Below are positions 35,477 to 43,664 of a DNA stretch of 44,852 nucleotides, in pieces. The position numbers and the translations under genes are program-made. The stretch comes from an uncultured Erysipelotrichaceae bacterium (GTDB taxonomy: Bacteria > Bacillota_I > Bacilli_A > RFN20 > CAG-826). The stretch spans positions 1 through 44,852 of the forward strand of contig CADAXQ010000015.1 in NCBI GenBank assembly GCA_902791935.1. The letters run 5' to 3'. The notes beneath the pieces are model-generated. The model saw only the letters and a list, made by a program, of their open reading frames with translations. It was not told the origin of the DNA and did not search any database. How positions within the stretch are numbered: the first letter of the stretch is position 1; each line of letters begins with the position of its first letter.

Positions 35477-36459
35477 AAAAAGACGGCCTTTCCTTCAGTG
35501 AAAGCGTAAAAGAGGAAAGTGCACGCGAAATCCGCAATGAAGCCGAGAAGCGTTCTTTGCTTTCGGCTTTTTTACGCATCAATGGCTATCTTCGCCTTTC
35601 TGGGGGCCAATCTTCGTTAGACATCGCCAGCGAATCTTCTTCCATGGCCAAAGCCATTTATCTTTATCTTCATGACCTTTATGGCGTCAGTGCCCGCTTT
35701 GCTTATACCCGCAGTTCTGGTTTTTTAAAGCGCATGGTTTACCACGTGATGGTCGAAACGGAAGCAGAAGATATCCTAAATGACTTAGGCATTGATTACT
35801 TTTCGGTGGAAAACCCCAAGTTTTTAACGACGAATGCGAAAGAAGTGGCGGCTTATTTAACCGGGGCTTTCTGGGCGAAAGGCAGTGTGAATGCTCCGCA
35901 GTCTTCGTCTTATCACCTGGAGATTTCCTTAGGGGATGAATCCTATGCGAAATGGGTGGCGCGTCTTTGGCAACATTATCCGAATCATCCCTTCAACGCG
36001 AAGGTCATCACGAGAAGAAACCGTTATGTCGTTTATCTCAAACGCAGCGATGAGATTTCCGACTTCTTGATTTTAATGGGCGCCAAAAAGCAGTGCTTAG
36101 AATTTGAAAACGTTCGCGTCGAACGGGATTTTGAGAATCAAACGAACCGGTTAGGCAATCTCGATGCCGCGAATTATCGGAAAAGCTTAACGAGCGGCGA
36201 GCGCCAAGTCGAAGAGATCCATTTCTTTGTGGATCGGTTAGGCTGGAGTGCGTTTGACGATAACGAAAAACTTAAAACCTTGTTAAAACTCCGTTTAGCG
36301 CATCCTGATGCCTCGTTATCCGAATTGGCCCATTCGCTTTCGGTTGCGTTAAATACCGACATCTCCCGGAGTAACGTTAACCATCTTTTCCGCGACTTAG
36401 ATGCCCAATACAAAATCGCCCAACAAAAACTGGCGGCCAAAACCAAGAAAGATTCTTAA
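35473..36459 (+). CDS. whiA: DNA-binding protein WhiA
   Basis: A 328-residue protein of the WhiA family, with an N-terminal WhiA/LAGLIDADG-like fold (EKRSLLSAFLRINGYLRL, YLTGAFWAKGSVN) and a C-terminal helix-turn-helix (LRLAHPDASLSELAHSL...SRSNVNHLFR). In Gram-positives it influences cell division and chromosome segregation, and sporulation in Streptomyces. The usual partners rapZ and yvcK are not next to it. The start overlaps the lgt stop (ATGA). Confidence 0.93.
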   Translation: MKKDGLSFSESVKEESAREIRNEAEKRSLLSAFLRINGYLRLSGGQSSLDIASESSSMAKAIYLYLHDLYGVSARFAYTRSSGFLKRMVYHVMVETEAEDILNDLGIDYFSVENPKFLTTNAKEVAAYLTGAFWAKGSVNAPQSSSYHLEISLGDESYAKWVARLWQHYPNHPFNAKVITRRNRYVVYLKRSDEISDFLILMGAKKQCLEFENVRVERDFENQTNRLGNLDAANYRKSLTSGERQVEEIHFFVDRLGWSAFDDNEKLKTLLKLRLAHPDASLSELAHSLSVALNTDISRSNVNHLFRDLDAQYKIAQQKLAAKTKKDS

Positions 36460-36570
36460 TCTTTTCTCGTTTCGAAAACGGAAAATTCAACGGATTCTCC
36501 TTTCTTTGTTCGTTCGTTTCTTTTTATCGGTTTATCGGAAGCGATTTCCTATCTCACTTTCGTTTGGAGT

Positions 36571-36579
36571 TGCTATAAT
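36571..36579 (+). promoter_or_regulatory. Extended -10 promoter of gap
   Basis: TGC-TATAAT is an ideal extended -10; the -35 region (ATCTCA) is poor. AAAGGAGG follows at about 36596-36603, nine bases before the ATG. The preceding ~100 bases after whiA hold no gene. Confidence 0.65.
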
Positions 36580-36611
36580 AACAACGCAGTTTAAAAAGGA
36601 GGACATAGTGA

Positions 36612-37637
36612 ATGTCAATTAAACTAGCTATCAACGGATTCGGCAGAATTGGCCGTCTCGCGTTCCGCCGCGCTTATGAAAGCGGTGAATTCGAAGTCGT
36701 TGCGATTAACGACTTGGTCGACGCGAAGACTCTCGCTTATCTCTTAAAGTACGATTCCACTCATGGAACTTGGCACGCGGATGAAATCTCTGCGGATGAT
36801 TCGAACATCATCTTCCAAGGCCACAAAATCCCGGTTCTTTGTGAAAAAGATCCCCACGACTTACATTGGGGCGAATACGGCGTCGATGTCGTTTTGGAAT
36901 GCACTGGCCGTTTGAAGAGCCACGAAGATGGTGATGTCCATCTTCAAAATGGTGCCAAAGGCGTCATTATCTCTGCTCCATCTTCTTCGAAAGACATCCC
37001 AACTTATGTCTATGGCGTGAATACCGATAAACTCACGAAAGACCAAACCATCATCTCTGGCGCTTCTTGCACCACGAACTGCTTGGCCCCAGTCATGAAA
37101 GTCTTGAATGATACGTTCGGTGTCGAAGGCGGCACCATGACCACGGTCCACGCTTATACCAACGATCAACGCATCTTGGATTTGGCGGGCAAGAACCTCC
37201 GCCGCAGCCGCGCTGCTGCCGCGAACATCGTTCCGACGACCACGGGCGCTGCGAAAGCCATCGGCAAAGTCATCCCTGAACTCAATGGCCGCTTAAACGG
37301 CATTGCCATTCGTGTTCCAGTACCGGATGGATCGCTTTGCGATGTCACTTGCAAATTAAAGAAGAAAGTCACCGTGGAAGAAATCAACGCCGCGATGAAG
37401 AAAGCCTCCGAAGGCGAACTCAAAGGCATCATGGGCTACAACGAAGACGAAATCGTCTCCAGCGATATCCTTGGCAATACCTATGGTTCGATCTTCGATG
37501 CCACGCAAACGATGATTGTCGAAACTCCAGAAGGAGAACAATACGTCAAAGTCGTTGCCTGGTACGATAACGAATACAGCTTCACTTCTCAATACATCCG
37601 TCTTGCCGGCCTTTATGGCAAGATCTTAAGCAAGTAA
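36612..37637 (+). CDS. gap: Glyceraldehyde-3-phosphate dehydrogenase
   Basis: A 341-residue glycolytic enzyme of normal length that oxidises glyceraldehyde-3-phosphate to 1,3-bisphosphoglycerate with NAD and phosphate. It has the Rossmann start INGFGRIGR, the catalytic Cys153 in SCTTNCLAP, VHAYTNDQ, and the C-terminal WYDNEYSFTSQY. It uses an optimised codon set, and has its own promoter and terminator, so it is monocistronic, unlike in many Firmicutes where it precedes pgk directly. Here apbE and others lie between it and pgk. Confidence 0.97.
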   Translation: MSIKLAINGFGRIGRLAFRRAYESGEFEVVAINDLVDAKTLAYLLKYDSTHGTWHADEISADDSNIIFQGHKIPVLCEKDPHDLHWGEYGVDVVLECTGRLKSHEDGDVHLQNGAKGVIISAPSSSKDIPTYVYGVNTDKLTKDQTIISGASCTTNCLAPVMKVLNDTFGVEGGTMTTVHAYTNDQRILDLAGKNLRRSRAAAANIVPTTTGAAKAIGKVIPELNGRLNGIAIRVPVPDGSLCDVTCKLKKKVTVEEINAAMKKASEGELKGIMGYNEDEIVSSDILGNTYGSIFDATQTMIVETPEGEQYVKVVAWYDNEYSFTSQYIRLAGLYGKILSK

Positions 37638-37654
37638 GCTTTGATTTGATCTTG

Positions 37655-37690
37655 AAGCGTCTCTTCCCTTTTGGAAGGGGCGCTTTTCTT
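37655..37690 (+). terminator. Terminator of gap
   Basis: Outer stem AAGCG/CGCTT (37655-37659 with 37681-37685) and inner stem CTTCC/GGAAG form an interrupted hairpin, followed by TTTCTT. Confidence 0.7.
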
Positions 37691-37695
37691 ATTCC

Positions 37696-37724
37696 ATGAC
37701 TTTCGCTTGCTAATTCTCTATAAT
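37696..37724 (+). promoter_or_regulatory. Promoter of the apbE operon, leaderless or nearly so
   Basis: -35 ATGACT (37696-37701), 17-base spacer, perfect -10 TATAAT (37719-37724). The ATG at 37732 is only seven bases further on and has no Shine-Dalgarno site. Confidence 0.65.
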
Positions 37725-37731
37725 CTTAGCG

Positions 37732-38811
37732 ATGAAAAAGAAGAGTCTTCTTGCCTTACTCGGCGCATTTGCCTTAACCGCTTGCCGAAATGCCGAAACT
37801 TCCTCCCTGATTTCGGGGGAGACTTTGGTACAAGAGAAGTTTGGCTTGTTCGGCACGAACGTCCAAATTCGAATCACGGGGGCTAGTCAAGATCAGATGA
37901 CGGATCTTTTTTCCTTATTAGAAACCTATGATGCTTTAACGGATGCGTTTAATCCCCGTAGCTTAAATGGGCAAACCATCAATAACCTCTACACGTTGAA
38001 TTTAGAGGCGAACGAGGGGCGAAAGATTACGATTGATCCTAAGTTAAAAGAAGTGCTGGAGTTCGGTCTGGCGATGCAACAAGCGACCACCTACAAAGAA
38101 AACGGGGTGACGTATTCTTATTTCAACCCATTTATCGGGGCGATTACCACGGAATGGAAACGCTTTGTGAACCCCAATAGCGACGAGGAAAAAATCGACG
38201 CCCCTTTAACGGCAGAAACATTAACTCCTTTATTAAACGATATGAATTCCACGAGCCTGACCTTTGATGGCGATACGGTCACACGGAATGGCAAAGGCTT
38301 AGTGGATGTCGGGGCGTTTGCCAAAGGTTTTGCGTTACGAAAAGCTAAGAACTACCTCGATGAACAAGGACTAAAAGCCTATTTAATTAATGCTGGCACC
38401 TCTTCGCTATTATTGGGATGCACGAGAAAAGGTGACGCTTATACCGTGAGTTTGCAACGTCCTAGTTATGGTGACCCTAAACTTTCGATTACGTATCCAG
38501 CCAAATTTGAAGCCGTAGGCACTTCAGGCATTTCGGAACAATATCGCGTTTATGAAGGCAAAACCTATACCCACATTGTGGACCCCAAAGACGGGAGTGC
38601 CGAAGCCCATTACGATACGGTGACCATCAAAACGGGAGATCCCGCTTTGGCCGACGTGCTTTCGACCGTGATTTTCTTAGGCGGTTCGGATGCTGCGGAG
38701 CAACTATCCAAAACCTATGACTTTGGTTATTTAATCTGGGATGGTACCTCCATCGTGGATGTGAATGATAAACTAGGGATGACCAATCAACTCCAAAAGG
38801 CGTCCGCATGA
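37732..38811 (+). CDS. apbE: FAD:protein FMN transferase lipoprotein
   Basis: A 359-residue lipoprotein (lipobox LTAC, Cys18) of the ApbE family, which transfers FMN from FAD onto Ser/Thr of extracytoplasmic electron-carrier proteins. Motifs: VDVGAFAKGFALRKA, LINAGTSSLLLG, YTHIVDPKDG and, near the end, LADVLSTVIFLGG with the metal-binding Asp. It is followed with ATGA overlaps by a NusG-II protein and a Gx transporter, a grouping common in anaerobic Firmicutes and associated with membrane flavoprotein redox modules. No Rnf or Nqr subunit is in the window, so its substrate protein is not identified. Confidence 0.93.
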   Translation: MKKKSLLALLGAFALTACRNAETSSLISGETLVQEKFGLFGTNVQIRITGASQDQMTDLFSLLETYDALTDAFNPRSLNGQTINNLYTLNLEANEGRKITIDPKLKEVLEFGLAMQQATTYKENGVTYSYFNPFIGAITTEWKRFVNPNSDEEKIDAPLTAETLTPLLNDMNSTSLTFDGDTVTRNGKGLVDVGAFAKGFALRKAKNYLDEQGLKAYLINAGTSSLLLGCTRKGDAYTVSLQRPSYGDPKLSITYPAKFEAVGTSGISEQYRVYEGKTYTHIVDPKDGSAEAHYDTVTIKTGDPALADVLSTVIFLGGSDAAEQLSKTYDFGYLIWDGTSIVDVNDKLGMTNQLQKASA

Positions 38812-39212
38812 AAGTCAAAGATTTCTTCCAAAAGCACTTGGGCGACCTCATTACAGGGGTCGTTTTGGTTTCTTTGTCCTGCGGTTTGATGGCGTATTAC
38901 CTCTGGCCAAGAGAAGTGACAGGGGACTTATATGCTTTTGTGCGGCATGATGGGGAACTGGTGATTGACCCGATTGTCTTAAGCGGCGTAGACCAAGAAT
39001 ATACGGTTTCTTTGCCGGATGACGGCGTTTCGATGGTGATTGCGCGCGAAAACCATAAGGTTCGCGTCAAATCTTCGAACTGTTATGGCCAAGAATGCGT
39101 ACGGATGGGTGCGATTCAGACTTCAATGCAGGAAATCCTTTGCGTTCCCAATCATGTCTCCATTACGATTGCCACGTTAGGGAACGATGATATTTCGGTG
39201 GTGCCCATATGA
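38808..39212 (+). CDS. NusG domain II membrane protein
   Basis: A 134-residue protein with one N-terminal helix (~13-32) and an extracytoplasmic NusG_II-type domain. The CYGQECVRMG segment with two cysteines matches the family pattern CxxxxCVxxG. Function is not established; it is often found beside ApbE and Gx transporters. Overlaps both neighbours by four bases. Confidence 0.8.
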   Translation: MKVKDFFQKHLGDLITGVVLVSLSCGLMAYYLWPREVTGDLYAFVRHDGELVIDPIVLSGVDQEYTVSLPDDGVSMVIARENHKVRVKSSNCYGQECVRMGAIQTSMQEILCVPNHVSITIATLGNDDISVVPI

Positions 39213-39733
39213 GAAAAGCAAGAACATTCAGCGTGCACCGCATCGCCTTTTTGGCGGTGATGTTGGCGTTAGCCATCTTGCTTGGCTACGTCGAATCATT
39301 TATTCCAAACTGGGTACCTGGCGTAAAACCAGGTTTAGCGAACCTCGTCGTCCTTATCCTCTTATATATGTTCCCGTTTTATGACGCGCTACTGATTTCT
39401 TTGCTACGCGTGTTTTTGGTCGCTTTGCTTCGGGGAACGATCTTTCAGTTGCCATTCTATTTATCGTTAGGGGGCGCCATTCTTTCGTTTGCCGTCATGT
39501 TATTTGCCAAATATGTTCTCCGTTTCTTAACGGTTTACGGCGTTTCATTACTCGGGGCTTATGCGCATGGCTTAGGCCAATTGTTAGTCACGGCTTGGAT
39601 CACCGAAACCTGGTCTGTTTTCTATTATTTCCCCTTTATTTCCTTGATTTCTTTAGCAACAGGACTCGCTACGGCATTCTTAGCGGACCGCCTTTTACAA
39701 TCCACGCCGATTCAGCGACTTCGGGAAGAATAG
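39209..39733 (+). CDS. Gx transporter family protein (heptaprenyl diphosphate synthase component I-like)
   Basis: A 174-residue, five- to six-helix membrane protein. FLAVMLALAILLGYVES and NWVPGVKPGLANLVVL are typical of the Gx transporter/Hpre_diP_synt_I family, whose members resemble ECF substrate-binding subunits and are often mis-named as polyprenyl synthase parts. It is likely to bind or carry a small molecule, perhaps for the redox module with apbE. It is the third gene of that operon. Confidence 0.82.
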   Translation: MRKARTFSVHRIAFLAVMLALAILLGYVESFIPNWVPGVKPGLANLVVLILLYMFPFYDALLISLLRVFLVALLRGTIFQLPFYLSLGGAILSFAVMLFAKYVLRFLTVYGVSLLGAYAHGLGQLLVTAWITETWSVFYYFPFISLISLATGLATAFLADRLLQSTPIQRLREE

Positions 39734-39773
39734 ACACTTTAAAGACGATCGTCCAAAAAATGTTTTCCTCCCC

Positions 39774-39802
39774 TTGTTAAGTAAAATTGAAGAAGTTATC
39801 AT
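39774..39802 (+). promoter_or_regulatory. Promoter of the lipoprotein gene
   Basis: -35 TTGTTA (39774-39779), 17-base spacer, -10 TATCAT (39797-39802). AAAGGAG lies nine bases before the ATG at 39828. Confidence 0.6.
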
Positions 39803-39827
39803 TTACCACGTAAAGGAGCGATTCATA

Positions 39828-40658
39828 ATGAACGCAAAAATCAAATTAACACTTGCTGTCGCGATGGCTGGCCTTACGTTAGCTTCTTGCGGTGGCAAAT
39901 CCCTCAGCCGCGCGGACGCGGAAGCCCAAATGGAAGTCATCTCCAAAGGCACTCCAGCAGCGCAAACCAAAGTCACCTATGAAAGTGGCTCTGACAAAGT
40001 CGTTGTTTCCAAAGACGATAACTATATCCACTATGTGAGCTCGGTCACGGATTCCAGCAAGAATACGAAGAACTATAATATCTATGCTTGGATTGGCGAT
40101 GGCAATGTGAACCTCCGCTACAGCGACGGAACCGATAAACTCTACTATTCCACCAGCAATACTGAACTCCAAAGTGCCATCACGAGCGGCATTGATGCCC
40201 GTATTTCTGCCTACACCTCCAATGGTAAAGGACAAGCGTCTTATCTCAAGTCCTTCTTTGAAAAGATCGATGCGGCTGATTCTGGTTCGAAGACCAGCTT
40301 CACCCACAAGGATGGCACGGTTGTCGAAAGCGGTGCGACCGAAAAAGGCTCTTATGTCTATTTCGGCAAAGAAAACTATAAGAGCTCTGGCGATGGCAAC
40401 TTAGTTTTGGACTTCGAATTAATGTATCCTGCCCAACGCGAAGACGCGGAAAAAGAATACTACGTTTGGGAAAACTATCTTCTCAAGGAAATCAAAGTCG
40501 ACATCGAATCCACGAACCGTCATAGCGACACGAAGTGGAACTTCGGCAAAGCGGACATCGAAAAACCGAGCACCGATGGCTATACTGCGATGAACGCGTT
40601 ACAACTCGTTGCTGTTAGCGCCGTCCTCACCAGTGTTGTCTTCCTTTCTGGCAACTAA
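39828..40658 (+). CDS. Lipoprotein of unknown function with C-terminal hydrophobic segment
   Basis: A 276-residue lipoprotein (lipobox LASC, Cys19). The mature part is beta-rich and ends in a hydrophobic stretch (~258-273, LQLVAVSAVLTSVVFLSG) that may be a membrane anchor. No known domain is recognised. SGAT occurs in VVESGATEKGS; flavinylation sites for ApbE have SGAT or TGAT, but the Asp normally three residues ahead is absent. The start is set by AAAGGAG; a TTG-initiated longer reading at 39774 covers the promoter. It has its own promoter and a strong terminator and its codon use suggests good expression. Confidence 0.75.
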   Translation: MNAKIKLTLAVAMAGLTLASCGGKSLSRADAEAQMEVISKGTPAAQTKVTYESGSDKVVVSKDDNYIHYVSSVTDSSKNTKNYNIYAWIGDGNVNLRYSDGTDKLYYSTSNTELQSAITSGIDARISAYTSNGKGQASYLKSFFEKIDAADSGSKTSFTHKDGTVVESGATEKGSYVYFGKENYKSSGDGNLVLDFELMYPAQREDAEKEYYVWENYLLKEIKVDIESTNRHSDTKWNFGKADIEKPSTDGYTAMNALQLVAVSAVLTSVVFLSGN

Positions 40659-40678
40659 TTCGCTTTCACGAATCTAGA

Positions 40679-40703
40679 GCCGTCCTTCGGGACGGCTTTT
40701 TCG
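40679..40703 (+). terminator. Terminator of the lipoprotein gene
   Basis: AGCCGTCC-TTCG-GGACGGCT is a perfect eight-pair stem with a UUCG tetraloop followed by TTTTTCG. Confidence 0.95.
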
Positions 40704-40757
40704 TTTCCTTGTATGTCGGTAATTTTTTGCCAATTGTTTCTCTCACGCGCGCGGACG

Positions 40758-40766
40758 TGCTATTAT
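40758..40766 (+). promoter_or_regulatory. Extended -10 promoter of pgk-tpiA
   Basis: TGC-TATTAT is an extended -10 with a weak -35. The preceding ACGCGCGCGGACGTG stretch is GC-rich and partly self-complementary. AAAGGAG follows at about 40780, 12-13 bases before the pgk ATG. Confidence 0.55.
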
Positions 40767-40798
40767 TGAGACGCGCATAAAGGAGTGAATGAAAATTT

Positions 40799-42043
40799 AT
40801 GCTAACCGTAGAAGATTTAAAGAATCTGCAAGGGAAGAAAGTCTACGTTCGTGTGGACTTCAACGTCCCGCAAAAAGACGGCGTCATTCGGGATAACAAC
40901 CGTATCGTTGCCGCTCTTCCAACCATCCGTGCTTTGACGAAACAAGGCGCTCGAGTCATCTTGATGTCGCACTTAGGCAAAATCAAATGGAAAGAACCCG
41001 ATCCAGCCAAGATCGAAGCCATGAAGAAAGCCAATGATATGGCACCAGTCGCGAAAGCATTACAAGAATTGGTTCCCGAAACCCATGTTGCGTTCTGTCC
41101 CGCTACCCGCGGTGCTGCTTTACAAGAAGCAGTGGCGGCCTTAAAAGATGGCGAAATTCTCTTGGTGCAAAACACCCGTTATGAAAAAGGCGAAGAAAAG
41201 AACGATCCAGAACTGGCCAAAGAATGGGCCTCGTTAGCGGATGTGTTCGTGATGGATGCCTTTGGTTCGGCACATCGTGCCCACGCTTCGACCGTTGGTG
41301 TTCCGGAAGCCATGAAAGCCGAAGGAAAACCAGTGGCGGTTGGCTACTTGATGATCAAGGAAGTCGAAAACCTTACCCGCTGCGTCGAAGTAAAAGACAG
41401 CGATCGTCCTTATGTGGCCATCCTTGGTGGCTTCAAAGTCTCGGACAAGATCAAAGTCATCGATTCCTTATTGAAGAAATGCGACTACGTCTTAATCGGC
41501 GGCGCGATGTCCTATACCTTCAAGAAGGCCATGGGCATGAACGTTGGCAATTCTCCGGTTGAAGAAGACCAACTCGACTATGCAAGAAAGTGCATCTATG
41601 AAGCGAAAGGCCGTTTAATCCTTCCGACCGATGCTGTGGTGACGGATTCCTTCGAACCCAAAGAAGGACGGAATATCAAAGTCGTTTCGACCATTATTGA
41701 ACGCGGCGGTTATATCCCGGATGGATTTGAAGGCTGCGATATTGGCCCAGAAACAGCGGAATTCTATCAATCGATCTTAGCGAAAGCCAAGATGGTATTC
41801 TGGAATGGACCAGTTGGCGTCTTTGAACAAGAAGACTTCCAAGCGGGCACGAAAGCCATTTGCGAAGCCATTCGTGGCTTAAAAGGCAAAGCGTTCACGG
41901 TCTGCGGCGGTGGCGATTCTGCTTCTGCGGTCAAACAATTTGGCTACAAAGCTGATTTCAGCCATGTTTCGACCGGTGGCGGTGCCTCGTTAGAGATGAT
42001 TGAAAACGACGGCCATTTGCCAGGCGTCGACGTCCTTCGTTAA
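40799..42043 (+). CDS. pgk: Phosphoglycerate kinase
   Basis: A 414-residue kinase that makes ATP from 1,3-bisphosphoglycerate. VYVRVDFNVPQKDG, SHLGK, FVMDAFGSAHRAHAS, YVAILGGFKVSDKI, FWNGPVGVFE and the nucleotide loop VCGGGDSAS are all present. It is ~20 residues longer than usual, mostly because of a lengthened loop after SHLGK (IKWKEPDPAKIEAMKKAN). The ribosome site is 12-13 bases from this ATG. Another ATG, out of frame, lies at optimal distance (about 40789) and opens a ~36-codon frame overlapping the start; only the 40799 frame gives Pgk. First gene of pgk-tpiA. Confidence 0.96.
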   Translation: MLTVEDLKNLQGKKVYVRVDFNVPQKDGVIRDNNRIVAALPTIRALTKQGARVILMSHLGKIKWKEPDPAKIEAMKKANDMAPVAKALQELVPETHVAFCPATRGAALQEAVAALKDGEILLVQNTRYEKGEEKNDPELAKEWASLADVFVMDAFGSAHRAHASTVGVPEAMKAEGKPVAVGYLMIKEVENLTRCVEVKDSDRPYVAILGGFKVSDKIKVIDSLLKKCDYVLIGGAMSYTFKKAMGMNVGNSPVEEDQLDYARKCIYEAKGRLILPTDAVVTDSFEPKEGRNIKVVSTIIERGGYIPDGFEGCDIGPETAEFYQSILAKAKMVFWNGPVGVFEQEDFQAGTKAICEAIRGLKGKAFTVCGGGDSASAVKQFGYKADFSHVSTGGGASLEMIENDGHLPGVDVLR

Positions 42044-42047
42044 ACCC

Positions 42048-42809
42048 ATGAGACAGAAGTTATTACTTGGCAACTGGAAAATGAATAAGACCCCCTCGGA
42101 GGCAAAGGCTTTCGCCTTGGCCTCTAAGGACATGGTGGAATATGCGGTTGCCCATCACATCCAAGTGGGCGTTGCGCCGAGCTTTGTCTGCTTAGCGACC
42201 GTCAAAGAAAACGCGCCGAAAGATTGCATTGTTGCCGCGCAAAACGTCAATGAGCACGATCATGGCGCCTACACGGGTGAAGTTTCGATCCCGATGTTAA
42301 AAGAAATCGGCATTGACTGGGTCATTCTCGGCCATTCGGAACGCCGCGCCTATAATGGCGAGACTTCTGAAGCTTGTAACGCCAAGATCAAAGCGTTATT
42401 AGCCAACCATATGACCCCGGTTTATTGCTGTGGCGAATCGCTTGACGTCTTCGAAAAAGGCGAGACGAAGAAATTCGTTGCCGAACAAATTCGGACCGGT
42501 CTTGCTGACTTAACGCCCGAAGAAGCGAAACAAGTCGTGATTGCTTATGAGCCGATCTGGGCGATTGGCACGGGCAAGAGCGCTTCGAAAGAAATCGCGG
42601 AAGACACGATCGGATTCATCCGTCGCACGCTTCGCGAATCATTTGGCGCCGTCGCCATGGATATGCGTATCCTTTATGGTGGCAGTGTCAAACCGAACAA
42701 CATCGCCTCTTACATGTCAGCCGAAGACATCGATGGTGCCTTAGTCGGCGGTGCTTCGTTAGATCCCGCTTCGTTCCAAGGCCTCATTGACGGCATGCTT
42801 CAAAAATAA
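42048..42809 (+). CDS. tpiA: Triosephosphate isomerase
   Basis: A 253-residue isomerase that interconverts dihydroxyacetone phosphate and glyceraldehyde-3-phosphate. GNWKMNK (Lys), GHSERR (catalytic His), YEPIWAIGTG (catalytic Glu) and LYGGSV (phosphate) are intact. The start MRQKLLLGNWKMN at 42048 follows the pgk stop by four bases with no ribosome site, suggesting coupling. Confidence 0.97.
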   Translation: MRQKLLLGNWKMNKTPSEAKAFALASKDMVEYAVAHHIQVGVAPSFVCLATVKENAPKDCIVAAQNVNEHDHGAYTGEVSIPMLKEIGIDWVILGHSERRAYNGETSEACNAKIKALLANHMTPVYCCGESLDVFEKGETKKFVAEQIRTGLADLTPEEAKQVVIAYEPIWAIGTGKSASKEIAEDTIGFIRRTLRESFGAVAMDMRILYGGSVKPNNIASYMSAEDIDGALVGGASLDPASFQGLIDGMLQK

Positions 42810-42853
42810 TCTACAAAACTCTTTTGTTTTGTTGATGTAAGTTTTCCTCCCTT

Positions 42854-42862
42854 TGCTATAAT
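42854..42862 (+). promoter_or_regulatory. Extended -10 promoter of the Bax inhibitor-1 gene
   Basis: TGC-TATAAT extended -10. A -35-like TTGATG lies 19 bases upstream. The expected start is right at the GGGAGG ribosome site (42869-42874), so the leader is only about 13 bases. An A/T-stem hairpin (ACAAAAC/GTTTTGT) near 42812-42832 may weakly terminate pgk-tpiA. Confidence 0.6.
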
Positions 42863-42881
42863 GGCAACGGGAGGTTTTTTC

Positions 42882-43646
42882 ATGGAAAACGTACGTAACA
42901 AACCTTATGCTTCCGACGGCCGAGTTTCTTCCCGATTCTATGGCGCCGTCTTTGGCTACATGTTCATTGGCTTATTGATTACGGCTGCCGTTTCTTTGGG
43001 CTGGAGCTTCTTTATTGCTTCTCAATTCACGACGGTCGATTCGGATGGTTATGTCAATTTCAGTAACACGGGCTTCATGCTCACCATCGGCGCTTGCATT
43101 GTTTCTATGATTGGCTGCTATGTCACTTCAATCGTCAACAATGTCTATGCCGTCAAAACGGGGAAGGCACCCTGGGTTGGCTTTATCTTGTATGCCGTCT
43201 TTATTGGTTTTGCCTTTTCGACATTCATCCTCACCGGCATTGACTTCGCCACGATGGGCGAAGCGTTTGCCTTAACCGCGATATCTTTTGGCGCGATGTT
43301 CTTAATTGCCTACTTTAGCAAAGGCAACCTATCTTGGCTTGCTTTGATTGGCTTTGGCCTACTCGCTTCGGTCAGCATGATGGCCTTGTTCTGGTGGATC
43401 ATGTATATGGTCGCCCCGATGAGCACGTTCAATCTTTATTGGGGCATCCTGATTTCAGCGATTGTCTTGGTCGCAAGCTTATTGATTACTGCCTATGACT
43501 GCTGGAAGATGAAACAAATCATCGCGACGGGGAACGACAATCGGAACTTAGCGTTATTCTGCGCTTTTGATTTGTATTCAGATTTCTTGATGATATTCAT
43601 TCGGATCCTCTATCTCTTGGTGATAGCCAATGGGAGTCGACGATAA
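42882..43646 (+). CDS. Bax inhibitor-1/YccA family membrane protein
   Basis: A 254-residue protein with about seven membrane helices. The pattern VFGYMFIGLLITA near the N-terminus, alternating helices, and the C-terminal ALFCAFDLYSDFLMIFIRILYLL fit the Bax inhibitor-1 (YbhL/YccA) family, some of whose members are pH-sensitive calcium leak channels. The physiological role in bacteria is unclear. The start is set by GGGAGG; a longer reading from 42861 begins inside the promoter. Confidence 0.87.
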   Translation: MENVRNKPYASDGRVSSRFYGAVFGYMFIGLLITAAVSLGWSFFIASQFTTVDSDGYVNFSNTGFMLTIGACIVSMIGCYVTSIVNNVYAVKTGKAPWVGFILYAVFIGFAFSTFILTGIDFATMGEAFALTAISFGAMFLIAYFSKGNLSWLALIGFGLLASVSMMALFWWIMYMVAPMSTFNLYWGILISAIVLVASLLITAYDCWKMKQIIATGNDNRNLALFCAFDLYSDFLMIFIRILYLLVIANGSRR

Positions 43647-43664
43647 AAGAAAGAAGGAAACAAA

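Noticed and set aside
39774..39827. TTG-initiated N-terminal extension of the lipoprotein
   Set aside because: It lies over a good promoter (TTGTTA-17-TATCAT). The signal peptide and AAAGGAG site support the ATG at 39828.
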